Position numbers and translations under genes: made by a program. This document shows positions 25,695 to 37,196 of a DNA stretch of 64,000 nt, in pieces. The notes under the pieces were generated by a model. That model was not told the DNA's origin. It saw nothing but the letters and a program-made list of their open reading frames with translations, and did not search any database. Source of the DNA: Antedon bifida (lineage: Eukaryota; Echinodermata; Crinoidea; Comatulida; Antedonidae); assembly GCA_963402885.1 (NCBI GenBank), contig OY727096.1, positions 23,169,820-23,233,819 of the forward strand, in the 5' to 3' direction. The stretch's first letter is position 1, and every line of letters begins with the position of its first letter.

Positions 25695-26281
25695 TTCAAT
25701 TTTATCTTAAATATTCATTTGCGAAAAAAAATAGACAGTGCCATTTAATTACTGATAATATAAGTTTTAAAATAAATTTGTAGGTTATTTTTTTTTTACT
25801 CCTCTTTAAACTGCGTGGTCGGTTCTCCCAATTGGCCAAGATCATACAATATTAGGAAACTCATAAAACACAAGCTGATATTCTGACAAATTCACTAAAA
25901 ATACCAAAACATGATTCATGTAATAACAGACTGACAGTCACTGTCAACTGTTAGGAATACTGTAATCAAAATTTTATATGAAACAATGATAAAGTACAGT
26001 ATTAAATGCTTTTTACAGTACGTTTTTCTTTTTTAATGGCCAACTTCTGTCGTAAATGACATTGTCAATTAGTCTTACATTTCATCTGAATGATGACTAA
26101 GCCAGGACTGTTTATAGCACCTTTGGCTCGGCCCAATATTGACCAAGGGCTTCTCTCGTCCAGTGCCCACCTTAACGAGAGGAGAGGCATAAGCCAATAC
26201 GTCTGATGCAGATACTAGGCGCAGGGGCTGCCATAAGAGTCAGCAGTGCTGATTTCAAATGCCTAATGGGACCCCAGCTCC

Positions 26282-26397
26282 ATATCCAACACCTGGTAAT
26301 TCCCAGATGGTCTCTCATCCAAGATCTAACCGGGCCCAACGTTGCTTAACTTCGGTGATCTGACGAGACCCGGTGTTTCAACATGGTAAGGCTGTAC
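26282..26397 (-). pseudogene. 5S rRNA-derived sequence (pseudogene or SINE3-type head)
   Basis: Read on the minus strand it starts GTACAGCCTTACCATGTTGA and continues through GATCACCGAAGTTAAGCAAC and GTTGGGCCCGGTTAG to GGGAATTACCAGGTGTTG, i.e. nearly the full 5S rRNA order including the internal promoter region. It departs from the usual 5S sequence in the loop after GGTTAG (ATCTTGGATGAGAG) and near CACCGGGTCTCGTC. About 180 bp of GC-richer sequence follows on the same strand (to about 26100), so it may be the head of a 5S-derived SINE. A single, altered copy without a tandem spacer argues against a working 5S gene. Confidence 0.7.
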
Positions 26398-26827
26398 ACA
26401 GTATGTTATTATCAAGAATAAACAACATCTTGTTGAATAATAATAATGAAACAGTCAATCTTTCAAGTAATGATTCAAATATTCAGCCTATTCAACTTAT
26501 AAACATTCATTATTTTCACACCTATGTTCTTTTAGAGTAAACTTTTATTCAATTAAATTATTCAGCTGTTTCCATCTTGAATCAGAATGTCAAAGGTCAT
26601 GCAACAATTAGGCAGTTGGAGTCTAACCATGATAATAAAGAAGTTATAGTGTAGATGGCGCACTCTACAGGTCTGGCATACTACATCGCACAATTCAAAT
26701 TTTTTTTCAAAGAGCTAAAAGTGCAATAGTAGCTTCAATCATTAAAATGGAAGAAACTAATGTACAGCACATGATACAAAATGTGTTATAATCAACAGTA
26801 TATTTAAGAATGTTAATGATCATTTAC

Positions 26828-26870
26828 CTGTATGTTTGCTCATTGTTGATCCTTCTCGTATTCTAAATTC
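26828..26870 (-). CDS. HDAC4: Candidate second 5' exon of the HDAC gene with ATG (coding part 26828-26843)
   Basis: The 43-bp segment has a good acceptor (TATATTTCAG) and a GTAAAT donor. It carries 27 bp of leader, then an ATG in fair context (CAACAATGA) and MSKHT, leaving one base. That phase fits the 5487-5552 exon (Val at the junction) and also the 218-432 exon. The leader is open in the same frame, so an internal coding exon is also possible. This would give a shorter N-terminus than the 17.4-kb exon. Support is splice sites and phase only. Confidence 0.45.
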
Positions 26871-29460
26871 CTGAAATATATTACAATCCGTTTTTATTCC
26901 GTCCTGAGCAGAAAATGTTTATGTTCAGCTAGTAGAATCCATGTATACATCCATTCCACCTATTTGGTGTAGTAATTTCTGTAATTTTAATATTCACTCG
27001 TCGATTGATTTTAACCTGCAAAATGACACGATATAGTTTATACAATTATTATATCGTAGATGTACAGCATTAGTATTTCATCCAAGCTATGCTACACCGC
27101 TGTTCGCATTCTTCTACATCCAAATCATGTATATAAAATGACTGAAGAACAAGAAATTTGGGAATATCAAAACAACCATTCATTCCTGAGTATGCCCGAG
27201 TATACAGTAGGTGTTGTTGGATACAATTTTCTGTAAAATGACACAATTTTAGTCACAATTGACGTTCTATGATGTCGTCTCGACCTTGTACAACAGTCTT
27301 ATCATAACTGTAAGTGTGAATAATTCAAGCGTATACTTTATTCTTAAAATGTGTTCACATTTTCTCACTCTCTGTTGTCGTCAATAGATTTTAATCTTCA
27401 AAATGACACAATTTTAGTTAAAATGAGTTGTTAATTCTACCTTCTTCTGGCCATTAGTTTTTACAATGACCTTTATACACTACAGTAATTGCCTCTTACT
27501 ACAGACATCATTGGCATTGGCCTTATACAGTAAGCTGTAACTATAGAGATAGGCTTTCTATAAATAGAAGCGCTTCTTGGCATTTAAACACTAACATAAA
27601 GAAGCTACAAATTAATGCAGAATTCATTACAGAATATTTAAAAATTGTTTTGATTTGAATGTTAATAATAAAACCAATTTCCTTAATGTACTGATTTATT
27701 CAACTGCAATCACTGCAGTACTTCCAATGTATTTTTTTAAACATTGCTTTTATGTATTGGTAATAATTAATTAGCCAGATATTTTTTCGTGGGGTAAAAG
27801 GGGGGTGGGGGATCATGCTAATGTTTACTGCGGTGATGCTTTGTAAACTTCTACATTGGAAAAAAAAAGTAAATCATTTTTGTAAGTACTATACAGTAGA
27901 GTACCTTTTGACACAGATAAAATCTTGACATATCAATAACAAATTTTAAATATTATGTTTTCTAGAATGTAATTTAGGTTCAAATAACATTTACTTACTT
28001 AGCATCATTAGGTTAAACTGATAATATTAATCGGAAGCCCTGATTTATTATTATTCAGTCAGTTACATAATAGTGTACATACATATAGTCATCAATAATT
28101 TAAAAGAAACGAGTTGATATTTTATGTACAAAATAATTTAGTGCTTCTTTTATTACCTCTAATAAATTAATTTATCAGAATTTATGAGAGCAACAGCAAC
28201 AGTCAGTGTTCTATAAATTGTTGCAAAAAATAATTATTCAACAATTTCAGCAAACCATTTGAAAACATACAGAATTTATCTGTCTTAAGATCTATGAAAA
28301 TCTGGTTTTTAAAACCATTTTAAGTGTATATTTGCATAATATGTCATTGCTGATTTTATTTATTATATTGTATGTAAAAGGGGTCTTCGATCTCGCCTGA
28401 TCTCAGTATAGAGAGTTTTCGAAGAAGCGATGCGGGGGAGGTAAGACACGGAAGACGGTCAGACACAGAAGACGGTCAACCATGAATGCTGTTGGATCCC
28501 TTCCACGCCTCTAATATAATCTGTTACAATGTTACGCAGCAAAATAATTATTTCGATTTGTGTATTTATTTCCTAATTTAAAATGTTTCTTAAAATGAGA
28601 TTTCTATTTTTATATGAATATTTTATATTTATTAATTTTCATCACAATGTGAAGAATTTTGATCAGTGTGAAAAAGTGCTAAATGCACAGCGTGTTGTCT
28701 ATGTTACAACAGTAGCAACTCTGAGCACTCTCAGTCAAATGCTTTTGATTTCAAATTTATCTATTTATGGATATCATAATTATATTTTCCATAATACCAG
28801 GCCTCATATCACAATATTATGTGTTAGATGAAACTGTTAAATATTTACTTTAAAATTTGAATTAAGAATATATATAACAATGCAAGTATAATATTACTTT
28901 ACTAAATTTTGACTTAAATTTTGTGAATTTAAACCTGTACTGTAATTTAATTCTATGGGTTGTTCTGTTGTTCTCTTTCATGGGGGTAAACTGTCTTATC
29001 TACTTCATATCATCGTCAATTACGCCTCTCGTCTTGCGACATATTAAACGAAAAAAACAATCACTCTTAACAGCATTTTAGATCACTAACAAAAATATAT
29101 CATTGATTTTTTAAAACAGCATATTTTAATTACTTTTAATGAATGAGTTTAGTGTAATCAACCAAACAGGGCAACTACTGTAAAAAATATAATCCCAGTT
29201 CCAAGAACAATACCAACAAATGTGTATTACTAGTTAGTAGGTATTATTATTCTTCAGATGCTTGTAAGGGGCCGATACAAAGATAAGACTTAATATCTTC
29301 CTTATTCTAATAACAATTATCTAAAAGGTCAGATAATTCCATGATGGTTGCAGCTAAACAGCTTCCTGATTTCAGGATTCGTCTGCTTTCCCACATTAAA
29401 GTGAGGCTAGATTTAGCTCAGCACACAATATATCGTATAAACCACCCTGGGCTATCAAAA

Positions 29461-29624
29461 ACCGATATTCGATTATGCCCAGTGTTGGGCTAGTATAGCA
29501 CTTAGGATCATAAAATAGCTGATTTTGCTTTGTACGCAAATATATTTATGTATTTTATTTTAGTAACATACTGTAAAACAGTGGTTGAAACTTTATAAAG
29601 CAATTTCAAACTATATTGACTTAC
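29461..29624. repeat. Source copy of a duplicated 164-bp segment
   Basis: The segment from ACCGATATTCGATTATGCCC to CTATATTGACTTAC recurs at 31551-31714 with only a few substitutions (for example TATTCG to TCTTCA at the start). The flanks differ between copies. Confidence 0.85.
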
Positions 29625-31011
29625 TGTATACTGTAGTGTAAGCAGTTCCAAACTTTCCCTCTAACAAGTGCCCGTATACTATTTTTTACTGCACATTAAA
29701 GTCAGTGATAGTGTTTTTAAATTTCATTCATTCTCTTAAACATAATATATTATACGCTTTTCTTCAAAGGTAGAAAAATATACTGTAATAAGAAAAATAT
29801 AATAAGCAATGGAATGTGGACTTGTACAGTATTATTAACTGCTACAAAAAGTTTTATTATGGCTTTGAATGGCTATCATCAAAAGACCAGAAGCTAATCA
29901 AATAATAAGAAAACAAATTAGACAATAGGAAAAGTCTAATCTAAAAGGGCATTTTATTTATGAACTTACTGAAGCTACAGTACTTCTTCCACTGTCAGTG
30001 TGTATATGAATACATTAGAAACAAGGGCATTAGAGTGCAGTGAGAAGGGGAAGGAGGAAGAAGAAGTCAAATGAGGTCATTAAAATGGCTAGAGTAACAT
30101 TAAAGGTATATGGAATATTGCAGTGCAGTATTTCATTGTATTTTTGTGAAAGTGTAACCTTGATTTAACAATAGACAACAGAGGTTACAGGGCTGACTAT
30201 ATTTTATTTTGCAATCAAGTTTAATTGGATTTGATACTCAGTGAACTGAAAAAAAAACCAATTTCATTGGTCTTACAGAGTTTGGAAACTAAATATTTAA
30301 CAAAGCATTGCGTTTTTCTTTTGAAATTGAAACAAATTACAGTAGAAATCAAAGAAATGATAACTCTATTTGCAAATTATTATTGTGACATAGTTTATAC
30401 AGTTTCGTGACAACATCATCTACTGTACTATATAGTGCCAACTCAATTCAGCGAATTTGGTCCGAATTGATTGGCTTTTCCTTGAATGCTACTTGCAAGC
30501 TGCAGAAAATGGTCGATTTACTACAGTAACAACCTTTGGTAGTATGTCAATACGTAAAAAAAGAGTAGGGCTATTGGCACCCACCTATTGATAGTTAAAA
30601 TGAAATGTGAACTATTTTTGACAGATTATTATGTTACAATATGTTAGCGTTCCCTGTTTAAACAATTCATCTGCCTCTATGCTTTAACGAATAACACTTC
30701 ATTCTCATTTAATTTTGGCCAGTTTACAACACCCACCTTTATTTCTTTTACCTTTTGATTTGATTTATTTCAATAACATACATAAAAAAACAAACACAGA
30801 AGAACAAAAAAAAATTCAATCATTAGTATGGTGGTCCTAGGGATAGCGCCCTCTAAATCTAAATTATATAACAATAATTATATATTTAAAGCATCTTTGC
30901 CTTGTCTGTTTTTATCCTCTAGCTACGGCCTTGATAGCAGCAACTTCTTGACCATTTCACCACCTGACCGCATCATATTGTATTGGTAATGATGATGCTT
31001 TCGTAAAACGT

Positions 31012-31226
31012 AAACCCACTGATGTATGCTTTTTGAGAGTACAAACTTAGCAGTTCTCTATAAATCATATTTTTAAATTAAATATATTATTTGGAACTGT
31101 GCATTAGTCCAATGGAGATGTGGGGTGTAGTTGTTAATGTCATAAATATTTACCACATTATTTAACTTCTGTTGAAAAAACCATTCATTATTTAATGTAA
31201 CTATCTCAACAGCATGTTTATCAAAC
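31012..31226. repeat. 215-bp segment, duplicated at 33096-33314
   Basis: It runs from AAACCCACTGATGTATGCTT to GCATGTTTATCAAA. The second copy keeps more than 90% of positions by eye, with a few small indels such as GTAGGCTAG for GTAG. It is directly oriented and not contiguous with the other local duplication. Confidence 0.85.
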
Positions 31227-31470
31227 TGATTGATTGATTCTATCTAAAGCAGTGTAGAAATCTTAAGTGATAAAAATATGCAAATATCTTCTTCCCTCTG
31301 GCATTACAATACTTAATACAGCAAATGAAAATTGCATGAAAACCAAACATGCCATTTTATAGGATGAAAGAGAAAACGTGCCCGAAAAAAATAGGCATAA
31401 GAGCTACTCTCTGTATTTCGAAAATCCTAATATCAGTTAGAATCAAAACTAAAATGAAAGGGGATGCAGA

Positions 31471-31796
31471 AGGTGGGTAGGAGTATTTTTCCCTTTTGCA
31501 ATTTTAGTCAGGAAGATTGATTACAATTACTGCAGTATAATTAATCTTATACCGATCTTCAATTATGCCCAGTGTTGGGCTAGTATAGCACTTGGGATCA
31601 TAAAATAGCTGATTTTGCTTTGTACGCAAATATATTTATGTATTTTATTTTAGTAACATACTGAAAAACAGTGGTTGAAACTTTATAAAGCAATTTCAAA
31701 CTATATTGACTTACAGGTGGGTAGGAGTATTTTTCCCTTTTGCAATTTTAGTCAGGAAGATTGATTACAATTACTGCAGTATAATTAATCTTATAC
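31471..31796. repeat. 82-bp direct repeats bracketing a copied 162-bp segment
   Basis: The 82-bp block from AGGTGGGTAGGAGTATTTTT to ATTAATCTTATAC is present at 31471-31552 and 31715-31796, apparently identical. Between them lies a near-identical copy of 29461-29624. The repeat block itself includes ATTACTGCAGTATAAT, part of a CTGCAG-family end. Confidence 0.85.
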
Positions 31797-32534
31797 TTCC
31801 TTCAGTAATACTTTCTTTCAGTAATAAAAATAAATAAAAATGTTCAAAGTTATTTGATCAATGTTTGTGGATTAATCACCGGATCACATTATAATTTACA
31901 TCTAAAATCATTTGTCAATCGCTTCAGAGGGTTATCAAACATGATATTTTTGTCTAATACATTATAACAAAATCTATTTATATCATGTGTACTGTTAGCA
32001 AGATCAGAGCTAATTACAGGAATATGTAAATGATGATGTATCCCTTGGGGGGATTACACTTATAAGGTTAATCAACAAGATCTGTAGAGTTGCCTCAACG
32101 AGCTTTGCAGATAGGCTCAAGTTAATGAAATCTTTCAAATCCAAGTAAATGTCAAGTTATGCATGAGAAAGATTGTGCATGCAGAAATAGATGAATAATA
32201 GAGGATAATGGATACGAGTGCTACAACAAAGTTACAGCTCTGATCTATTTAACAATTTCAGATTTATAAAAAAACAGGGAAAGGCTGTGACATTATTAGG
32301 ACAGATGTTGAGATATCATCTGACTGAATACACCCACTTACAAGTTAAATCCATTTACTCTTCGATTTTGGCAATGTTTCACAATATTCCAATGTTTCAT
32401 AATATAAGCCCACTCATTTTAAATGAGATTCTTTATTTTTAATCGCGTAGTCGCACAACGCTATAGCTCACTATGTCGGTCGGTCAGTAAACACTAACTC
32501 AAATTTGCACACACGACTGCATCCATGTATATGG

Positions 32535-32683
32535 CCTTGTTAAATTTTACTGCAATTACTGCAGTACAGTAGCTACATTTTTTATGCTACAGTATGTATG
32601 ATAAAACAAACTTGCTAAATAATTAAATAACACAATTTAGTTACTGCAGTAACTGGGGTAGAATAATTTTTGTCCCTAACTAG
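32535..32683. mobile_element. MITE, CTGCAG palindromic family (compact copy)
   Basis: The left arm TTACTGCAATTACTGCAGTA and right arm TTACTGCAGTAACTGGGGTA followed by GAATAATTTTTGTCCCTAAC are inverted relatives. The internal GCTTGCTAAATAATT-type word (CTTGCTAAATAATTAAATAA) is present. Confidence 0.65.
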
Positions 32684-32814
32684 GCATGGTGTGTGTACAT
32701 AATTCAAAGATTCCATGGATTAATTAATGTTTTAGTAATTATTCTAATTAATGGCACTACTGTCTTGTTGTGGCCAGCTGAGCATAAAAAAAAAAAGAAT
32801 TCTCAGGGGATTAC

Positions 32815-33080
32815 TGGACACCATGTTAATTTGAAATCTTATTTTACAGCGATGAAACACTGTCAGATCACCGAAGCTATGCAATGTTTGGCCCGGTTGC
32901 ATTCTGGATGGAAGACCGGCGACAGGTTCTGTATATACCGGAGAGTGGTGGTGTAATGATAATATCGGACTAGCATGTGATAGGCATGGGTTTGAGCCTA
33001 TCTGTACCATACTAACTGTATGCTTAGGCAAGATGCTTTACTCTCATTGCCTCGTCCTTCGGATGGGACGTAAAGCTTGT
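32815..33080 (+). mobile_element. 5S rRNA- and tRNA-like SINE
   Basis: GTCAGATCACCGAAGCTATG followed by CAATGTTTGGCCCGGTTGCA and GGATGGAAGACC is a diverged 5S rRNA segment on the plus strand. Downstream is GGCATGGGTTTGAGCCTATC, which has a good Pol III B-box (GGTTTGAGCC), then TCGTCCTTCGGATGGGACGT, a hairpin often seen in SINE bodies. The combined 5S and tRNA-like head resembles the chimeric SINE3/Deu-type elements, but the class needs a consensus. It sits directly 5' of the 33096-33314 duplicate. Confidence 0.6.
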
Positions 33081-33095
33081 GTACATAGTGCACCC

Positions 33096-33314
33096 AAACC
33101 CACTGATGTATGCTTTTTGAGAGTACAAACTTAGAAATTCTCTATGAATCATATTTTTAAATTAAATATATTATTTGGAGCTGTGCAGTAGTCCAATGGA
33201 GATGTGGGGAGTAGGCTAGTTGTTAATGTCATAAATATTTACCACATTATTTAACTTCTGTTGAAAAAAACCGTTCATTATTTAATGTACTATCTCAACA
33301 GCATGTTTATCAAA
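33096..33314. repeat. Second copy of the 31012-31226 segment
   Basis: It is a direct copy of 31012-31226 beginning AAACCCACTGATGTATGCTT, immediately 3' of the SINE-like element, and it ends in an A-run before an AGGCCT-rich patch. Confidence 0.85.
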
Positions 33315-33854
33315 AAAACCGTGTATAATATATTATATAGGCCTAGGCCTAGGGCCTATATAATAAGCTAGGCCTAGTTTGCCCTTAATTGTAAGGCTTT
33401 GGTTTTAATTTATAAATAGATAGGCCTAGCTAGCTAGACTTGGCCTTCTTCTTCGCCTACTAGGCCTACTAGATAGTAAGGCTAGATAATATGCCTAATC
33501 TTTAGGCTATGCTTAACTAGCCTAGGGCCTACTGTAAAAGTGAACGCCTGAAATGTTGGCGCCCTGCCACTCACTGTCTGCTGTATCGGTCGTACGTACA
33601 TACTTATCAGCGAGTGTGAAGAGCTGCTAGGGAGGCTTATCGTCGTGTTTTGAACAGAGATGTGGCGGTGGTGGAAGGAAGAGTAACAAAATAATATAAC
33701 AAATGACAATCGAGATGTTTTTAATTATCGTAGTATTAAAAGTCCACAAATACCTCTAAACGCATACACATACAATCACAATACTGACTGCCGTATTCCA
33801 ACTGACACTTGGTAAACACACAAATTATAATTTGTAAACAATCACATCACTTAC

Positions 33855-33960
33855 CTACCATTTCACCGAAGCCATTTTGCCAGGATCATCAACCAGAAAA
33901 AACGAGCAAACTGGTGGTGCCCTGCGTTCTTGTGCTCCAATAATTATTCTGATCATCAGA
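33855..33960 (-). promoter_or_regulatory. HDAC4: Probable HDAC promoter and non-coding first exon with YY1-type site and a 6-codon uORF
   Basis: On the minus strand GGCAAAATGGCTTCGG (33881-33866) matches the YY1 initiator-downstream motif (AAAATGGC). A consensus donor GTAAGTG follows at 33854-33848. The only ATG in the stretch opens a uORF MASVKW, whose TAG is the last codon of the exon. The exon's 5' end is not visible; I place it within about 33900-33960. It would splice to the 26.8-kb exon. Alternative donors (GTGAGT near 33580) exist. The assignment is inferred from position, motif and splice site. Confidence 0.4.
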
Positions 33961-34800
33961 TAGTGTGCAGATCAGGTGATGACGTAACATGCGTTACACA
34001 ATCCACCAAACTCAATTGAGTTCATTACATTTAATACCACATTAAAAAAACAATAATAGCAATTTCATAATTTATTTACATCAAAACCTGACTTTGAGTC
34101 TTGAAATTGTTATTGGTGAATGTAATTTTCACCGGCATTTCCGCTGTTTTCCATGTTCCGTGATAAAATCTTGAATGCGTTTCCGAAATCGCGATTTTAG
34201 CAGGAATTTGCATCTGCACACGAATCTGAAACGCGTGAACGCCTACGTCACAATTGTAACTCCAGAACGCAGTTTTTATCATGTGATAAATCTAACCAAT
34301 ACGTTCTAATCTATTTTTAGATTCACCCTCCTCATGTGAAAAGGCCATATACTGTATATTGTAATTGTAGTACAGCACCCTGTAGTCTGATTATGGAGCA
34401 ACAAAAATAATAATAATGGCCTGATGAATGAATGAATGTATATTTGAAACGTTACAAAATGAACTATTTTTTCACTGATCGACTAATATTAAATAAGCAA
34501 GTCTCTGAGACTGAGAGTGCTAACAACGAAAGTTTTCTTTTTCAATTGAAACAAATCTCAGATGAAACCAACCTTCTCTATCTAGCTGCAGCCTCATATA
34601 TCACAGTATATTCTGTTACCACCTCGAACGCATATGTTTATTAGCAAACAAAATATGATATGTTTTCATTGTGATATTATAATATAATTATTTAATAATA
34701 ATAAATTATTGATATTAAATTATTATGTAATATATACACTACGTACTATTTATTTAATTAAAAAAACAAGAGGGCGCTATATACGTATTTCTTAATACTA

Positions 34801-34940
34801 CAGCTATGTTCACACAACGGATTCGGTCACTGGCCGGTAACATTTTTTCGATCACACACTACGTTATGTTGTGTAAACAACGGTTCTATTCTACACTACA
34901 CCATTTTCACCTCTTATTTTCCAGTGTGAACGTGGCTTTA
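34801..34940. mobile_element. Palindromic MITE with AGCTATGTTCACAC / GTGTGAACGTGGCT ends
   Basis: The left end CAGCTATGTTCACACAACGG is inverted in CCAGTGTGAACGTGGCTTTA at the right. There is no coding capacity. A related right arm lies at 42668-42686 (CAGTGTGAACGTAGCTTTAA). Confidence 0.55.
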
Positions 34941-37109
34941 TTCTATTGAATTGACAAAATTATCGAAAAAAATAATATTATATTCTATTTTTAGTTCTTG
35001 TATATAGTACGTCCCTTTCTCGTTCGGTACTGTTTTATTTTTACTCTGATTAGGAAATGACATTAAGACCCGACAGTATTTTTTATCAAAATTAATTATG
35101 ACATCATTGAGAGAGATTATTTAGAGGGTTAGGTTTAGTATATTTAGGAAGTAGATCAGCTATCTTGCAATTTTTTATAATAGAAAATAATTAAGGTAAT
35201 GCATTATTCATGATTTCTGCCTTAACCTCATAGGAAAAAAAATAATGCGACCTGGCACGAAAAAACACAATTTAACGCGCGCGAATTCCGAATGTATATA
35301 TATTTTTTTATTGTGTCGGGTTCAGTTCTGTTCGAAATAGTCCTTTTGGGTCGAGATAGACATTCCTATCGAAGCCGCTTGTTTTTAGCTTCCAGACCAC
35401 CTCTCAAAATGATATATTATACAAAGTATATCCATTCAACGGTTCTTCTACCTCTCCCATTGTTGTTACCTCACCAAACTTTCGAGTTAAAAATATATAA
35501 AACGTTGCAATTTTGTGTAAAATGCAAATCGTTTATCCGAGTTAAACTGCTTTTGCTGAGTAGTCGAAGATATTAGAGGGTTAGAATTTGTCTCCGTTTT
35601 TTATTTTAGTAAGTTAATTATTACTTCTTTAATTAGAAAATAATATCGCAGAGTATTCATTTTTCTGTTTTTGAATATGACAAAGACCTAAGATAATGAA
35701 TTCATTCATGCTGTAATAATTAAAGCCGGTATCAAATGGTCTCGTGTGAAAGGAAACTTCTTAATTTGACTAAACTAAATGGAAGGATCTTACTTTACTT
35801 TGTTTTGGTATCGTTGATAAGCAAATATTTAAATTTTTTTTATAATTATTGTGGGATTTTTTTTTTGTATAAAACAAATATTGTAATGCATTTTGTGGTA
35901 CTAATTGTAATAATTAGAATACAATTTCTATAAATTAAGTATTAGACTTATACATTTTAACACATTCATTCATTCTTATTAATTGTGTCAATTTCTCTTT
36001 GTAATAATCTATACCCGAATGAAAAAAAAGAGGAAATAATAAAGGTTGGTTGTTAATAATAGGCATGCATTCACATGATGCAATATAACCTTATTATAAG
36101 TTTTTTTTTACTAACGACCTGATCGACTCAATGTTTCTATTTTACGTATATTTGATTTTCAACATTGTTTTATCTTTTCGTACTGATGCTATCCTTTTAT
36201 AAGTATTTTCAACCATCCTCCATTGCGCGTTCGTCATGACAATAATAGCAACAATTAAGTTGAGTGATAGCGCCACCTATGTCTCTTGCTTTACCAAAAC
36301 TTTAAACTTTTTTGTAGTATAGTCTGTTGTAGTATATTTATTCATTTTTTAAAATACATTAATTCAATTTTTTAAATTAATGCACACTAATCGTGTCACC
36401 CATATACGCGTTATTCAGTTCTTCTTGCACCTGTGGTTGTTGGCTGTGAGCGTGGACTACTAAAATAGAGATTGCAAGTCCTTGGGTGGAGAGAGTGGAA
36501 GACTACTAGACCTATTTTTACATCGGAGAAAGCGAACTTATACAAAGACGTTAAGCTTCAATGAAATAGTTCTGAAACAATGCATGCATGTGTGCCCTTG
36601 ATACATAAAATCATAAGACAATAAAAACAATCATGATAATATATACAGACTTAAAAAGCAGACAATGTATAGGCTTGTTTTAGCGAGTAAGTGAAATTGG
36701 GCGCCGCCTCGTTGGCAAGGTAATGATAACACCCGCTCTTTAAAAATTCATGTACGAGTGTGTATCTTTTGTTTATTATATAAAAACAAAACAAGTAAAC
36801 AATTGTTTAATGCAGTGCAACAATGAAGGTTTTTATTAGTTAATAAACGGAGAAAGCGAACTTATACAAAGAGGTTTTTTTCTGCGCATCTAGTTGAAGT
36901 TGTGAATGCCTCTATACACAATAAACAATGAATTAATTATTGATATTGGTACATTCAAACAATATGTATAAATTATAAAATAATTGTCTTCACACTCAAG
37001 CTGCCGACGAGCATAGATGCAACCAACCACACCTTTCTCCGATTGTTATCCTTCACATATAATGTTGTCCATGGACCTTCATAGCCATCTTCAACACCAC
37101 CGCACCCGA

Positions 37110-37128
37110 CCCCCCCCCCCCCCCCCCC
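37110..37128. repeat. Homopolymer of 19 C
   Basis: An uninterrupted C-run, preceded by CCGCACCCGA. It is likely to vary in length and may be misassembled. Confidence 0.9.
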
Positions 37129-37196
37129 TTAATTGACAATTTGAATGAAATTGCAAGACAAATCTGTTTGAAAATGCTATCCAACGCGCTACCGCA

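Larger units (their letters stand above)
17474..26827. other. HDAC intron or upstream region (about 9.4 kb)
   Basis: No exon is supported. The contents are a 127-bp palindromic element (19877-20003), CTGCAG-family pieces (21.77-21.82 and 22.56-22.66 kb), a 21-bp minisatellite (23700-24345), a half copy of the CCCACTAGG element (25600-25694) and a 5S-derived sequence (26282-26397). A 112-codon frame at 21159-21497 has no recognisable domain and is not called. Confidence 0.5.
26871..33854. other. HDAC 5' intron (about 7 kb) with patchwork duplications
   Basis: No exon is supported apart from the flanking ones. The contents are a CTGCAG-type fragment (27.70-27.87 kb), a 164-bp segment duplicated from 29461 to 31551, an 82-bp duplication around it, a 215-bp segment duplicated from 31012 to 33096, a CTGCAG MITE (32.54-32.68 kb), a 5S/tRNA-type SINE (32.8-33.1 kb) and an AGGCCT-rich patch (33.33-33.54 kb). 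Confidence 0.5.

Noticed and set aside
32218-33031. Several 70-95-codon frames on both strands
   Set aside because: They overlap the MITE and SINE listed and are translations of repeats.
29461-33314. Simple 2.09-kb tandem duplication
   Set aside because: Two segment pairs share this offset, but the sequence between does not match at that offset, and one pair has its own bracketing 82-bp repeats.
36524-36872. Possible solo LTR: GGAGAAAGCGAACTTATACA occurs twice 315 bp apart
   Set aside because: The match is only about 25 bp and lacks TG/CA ends, primer site or coding remains.
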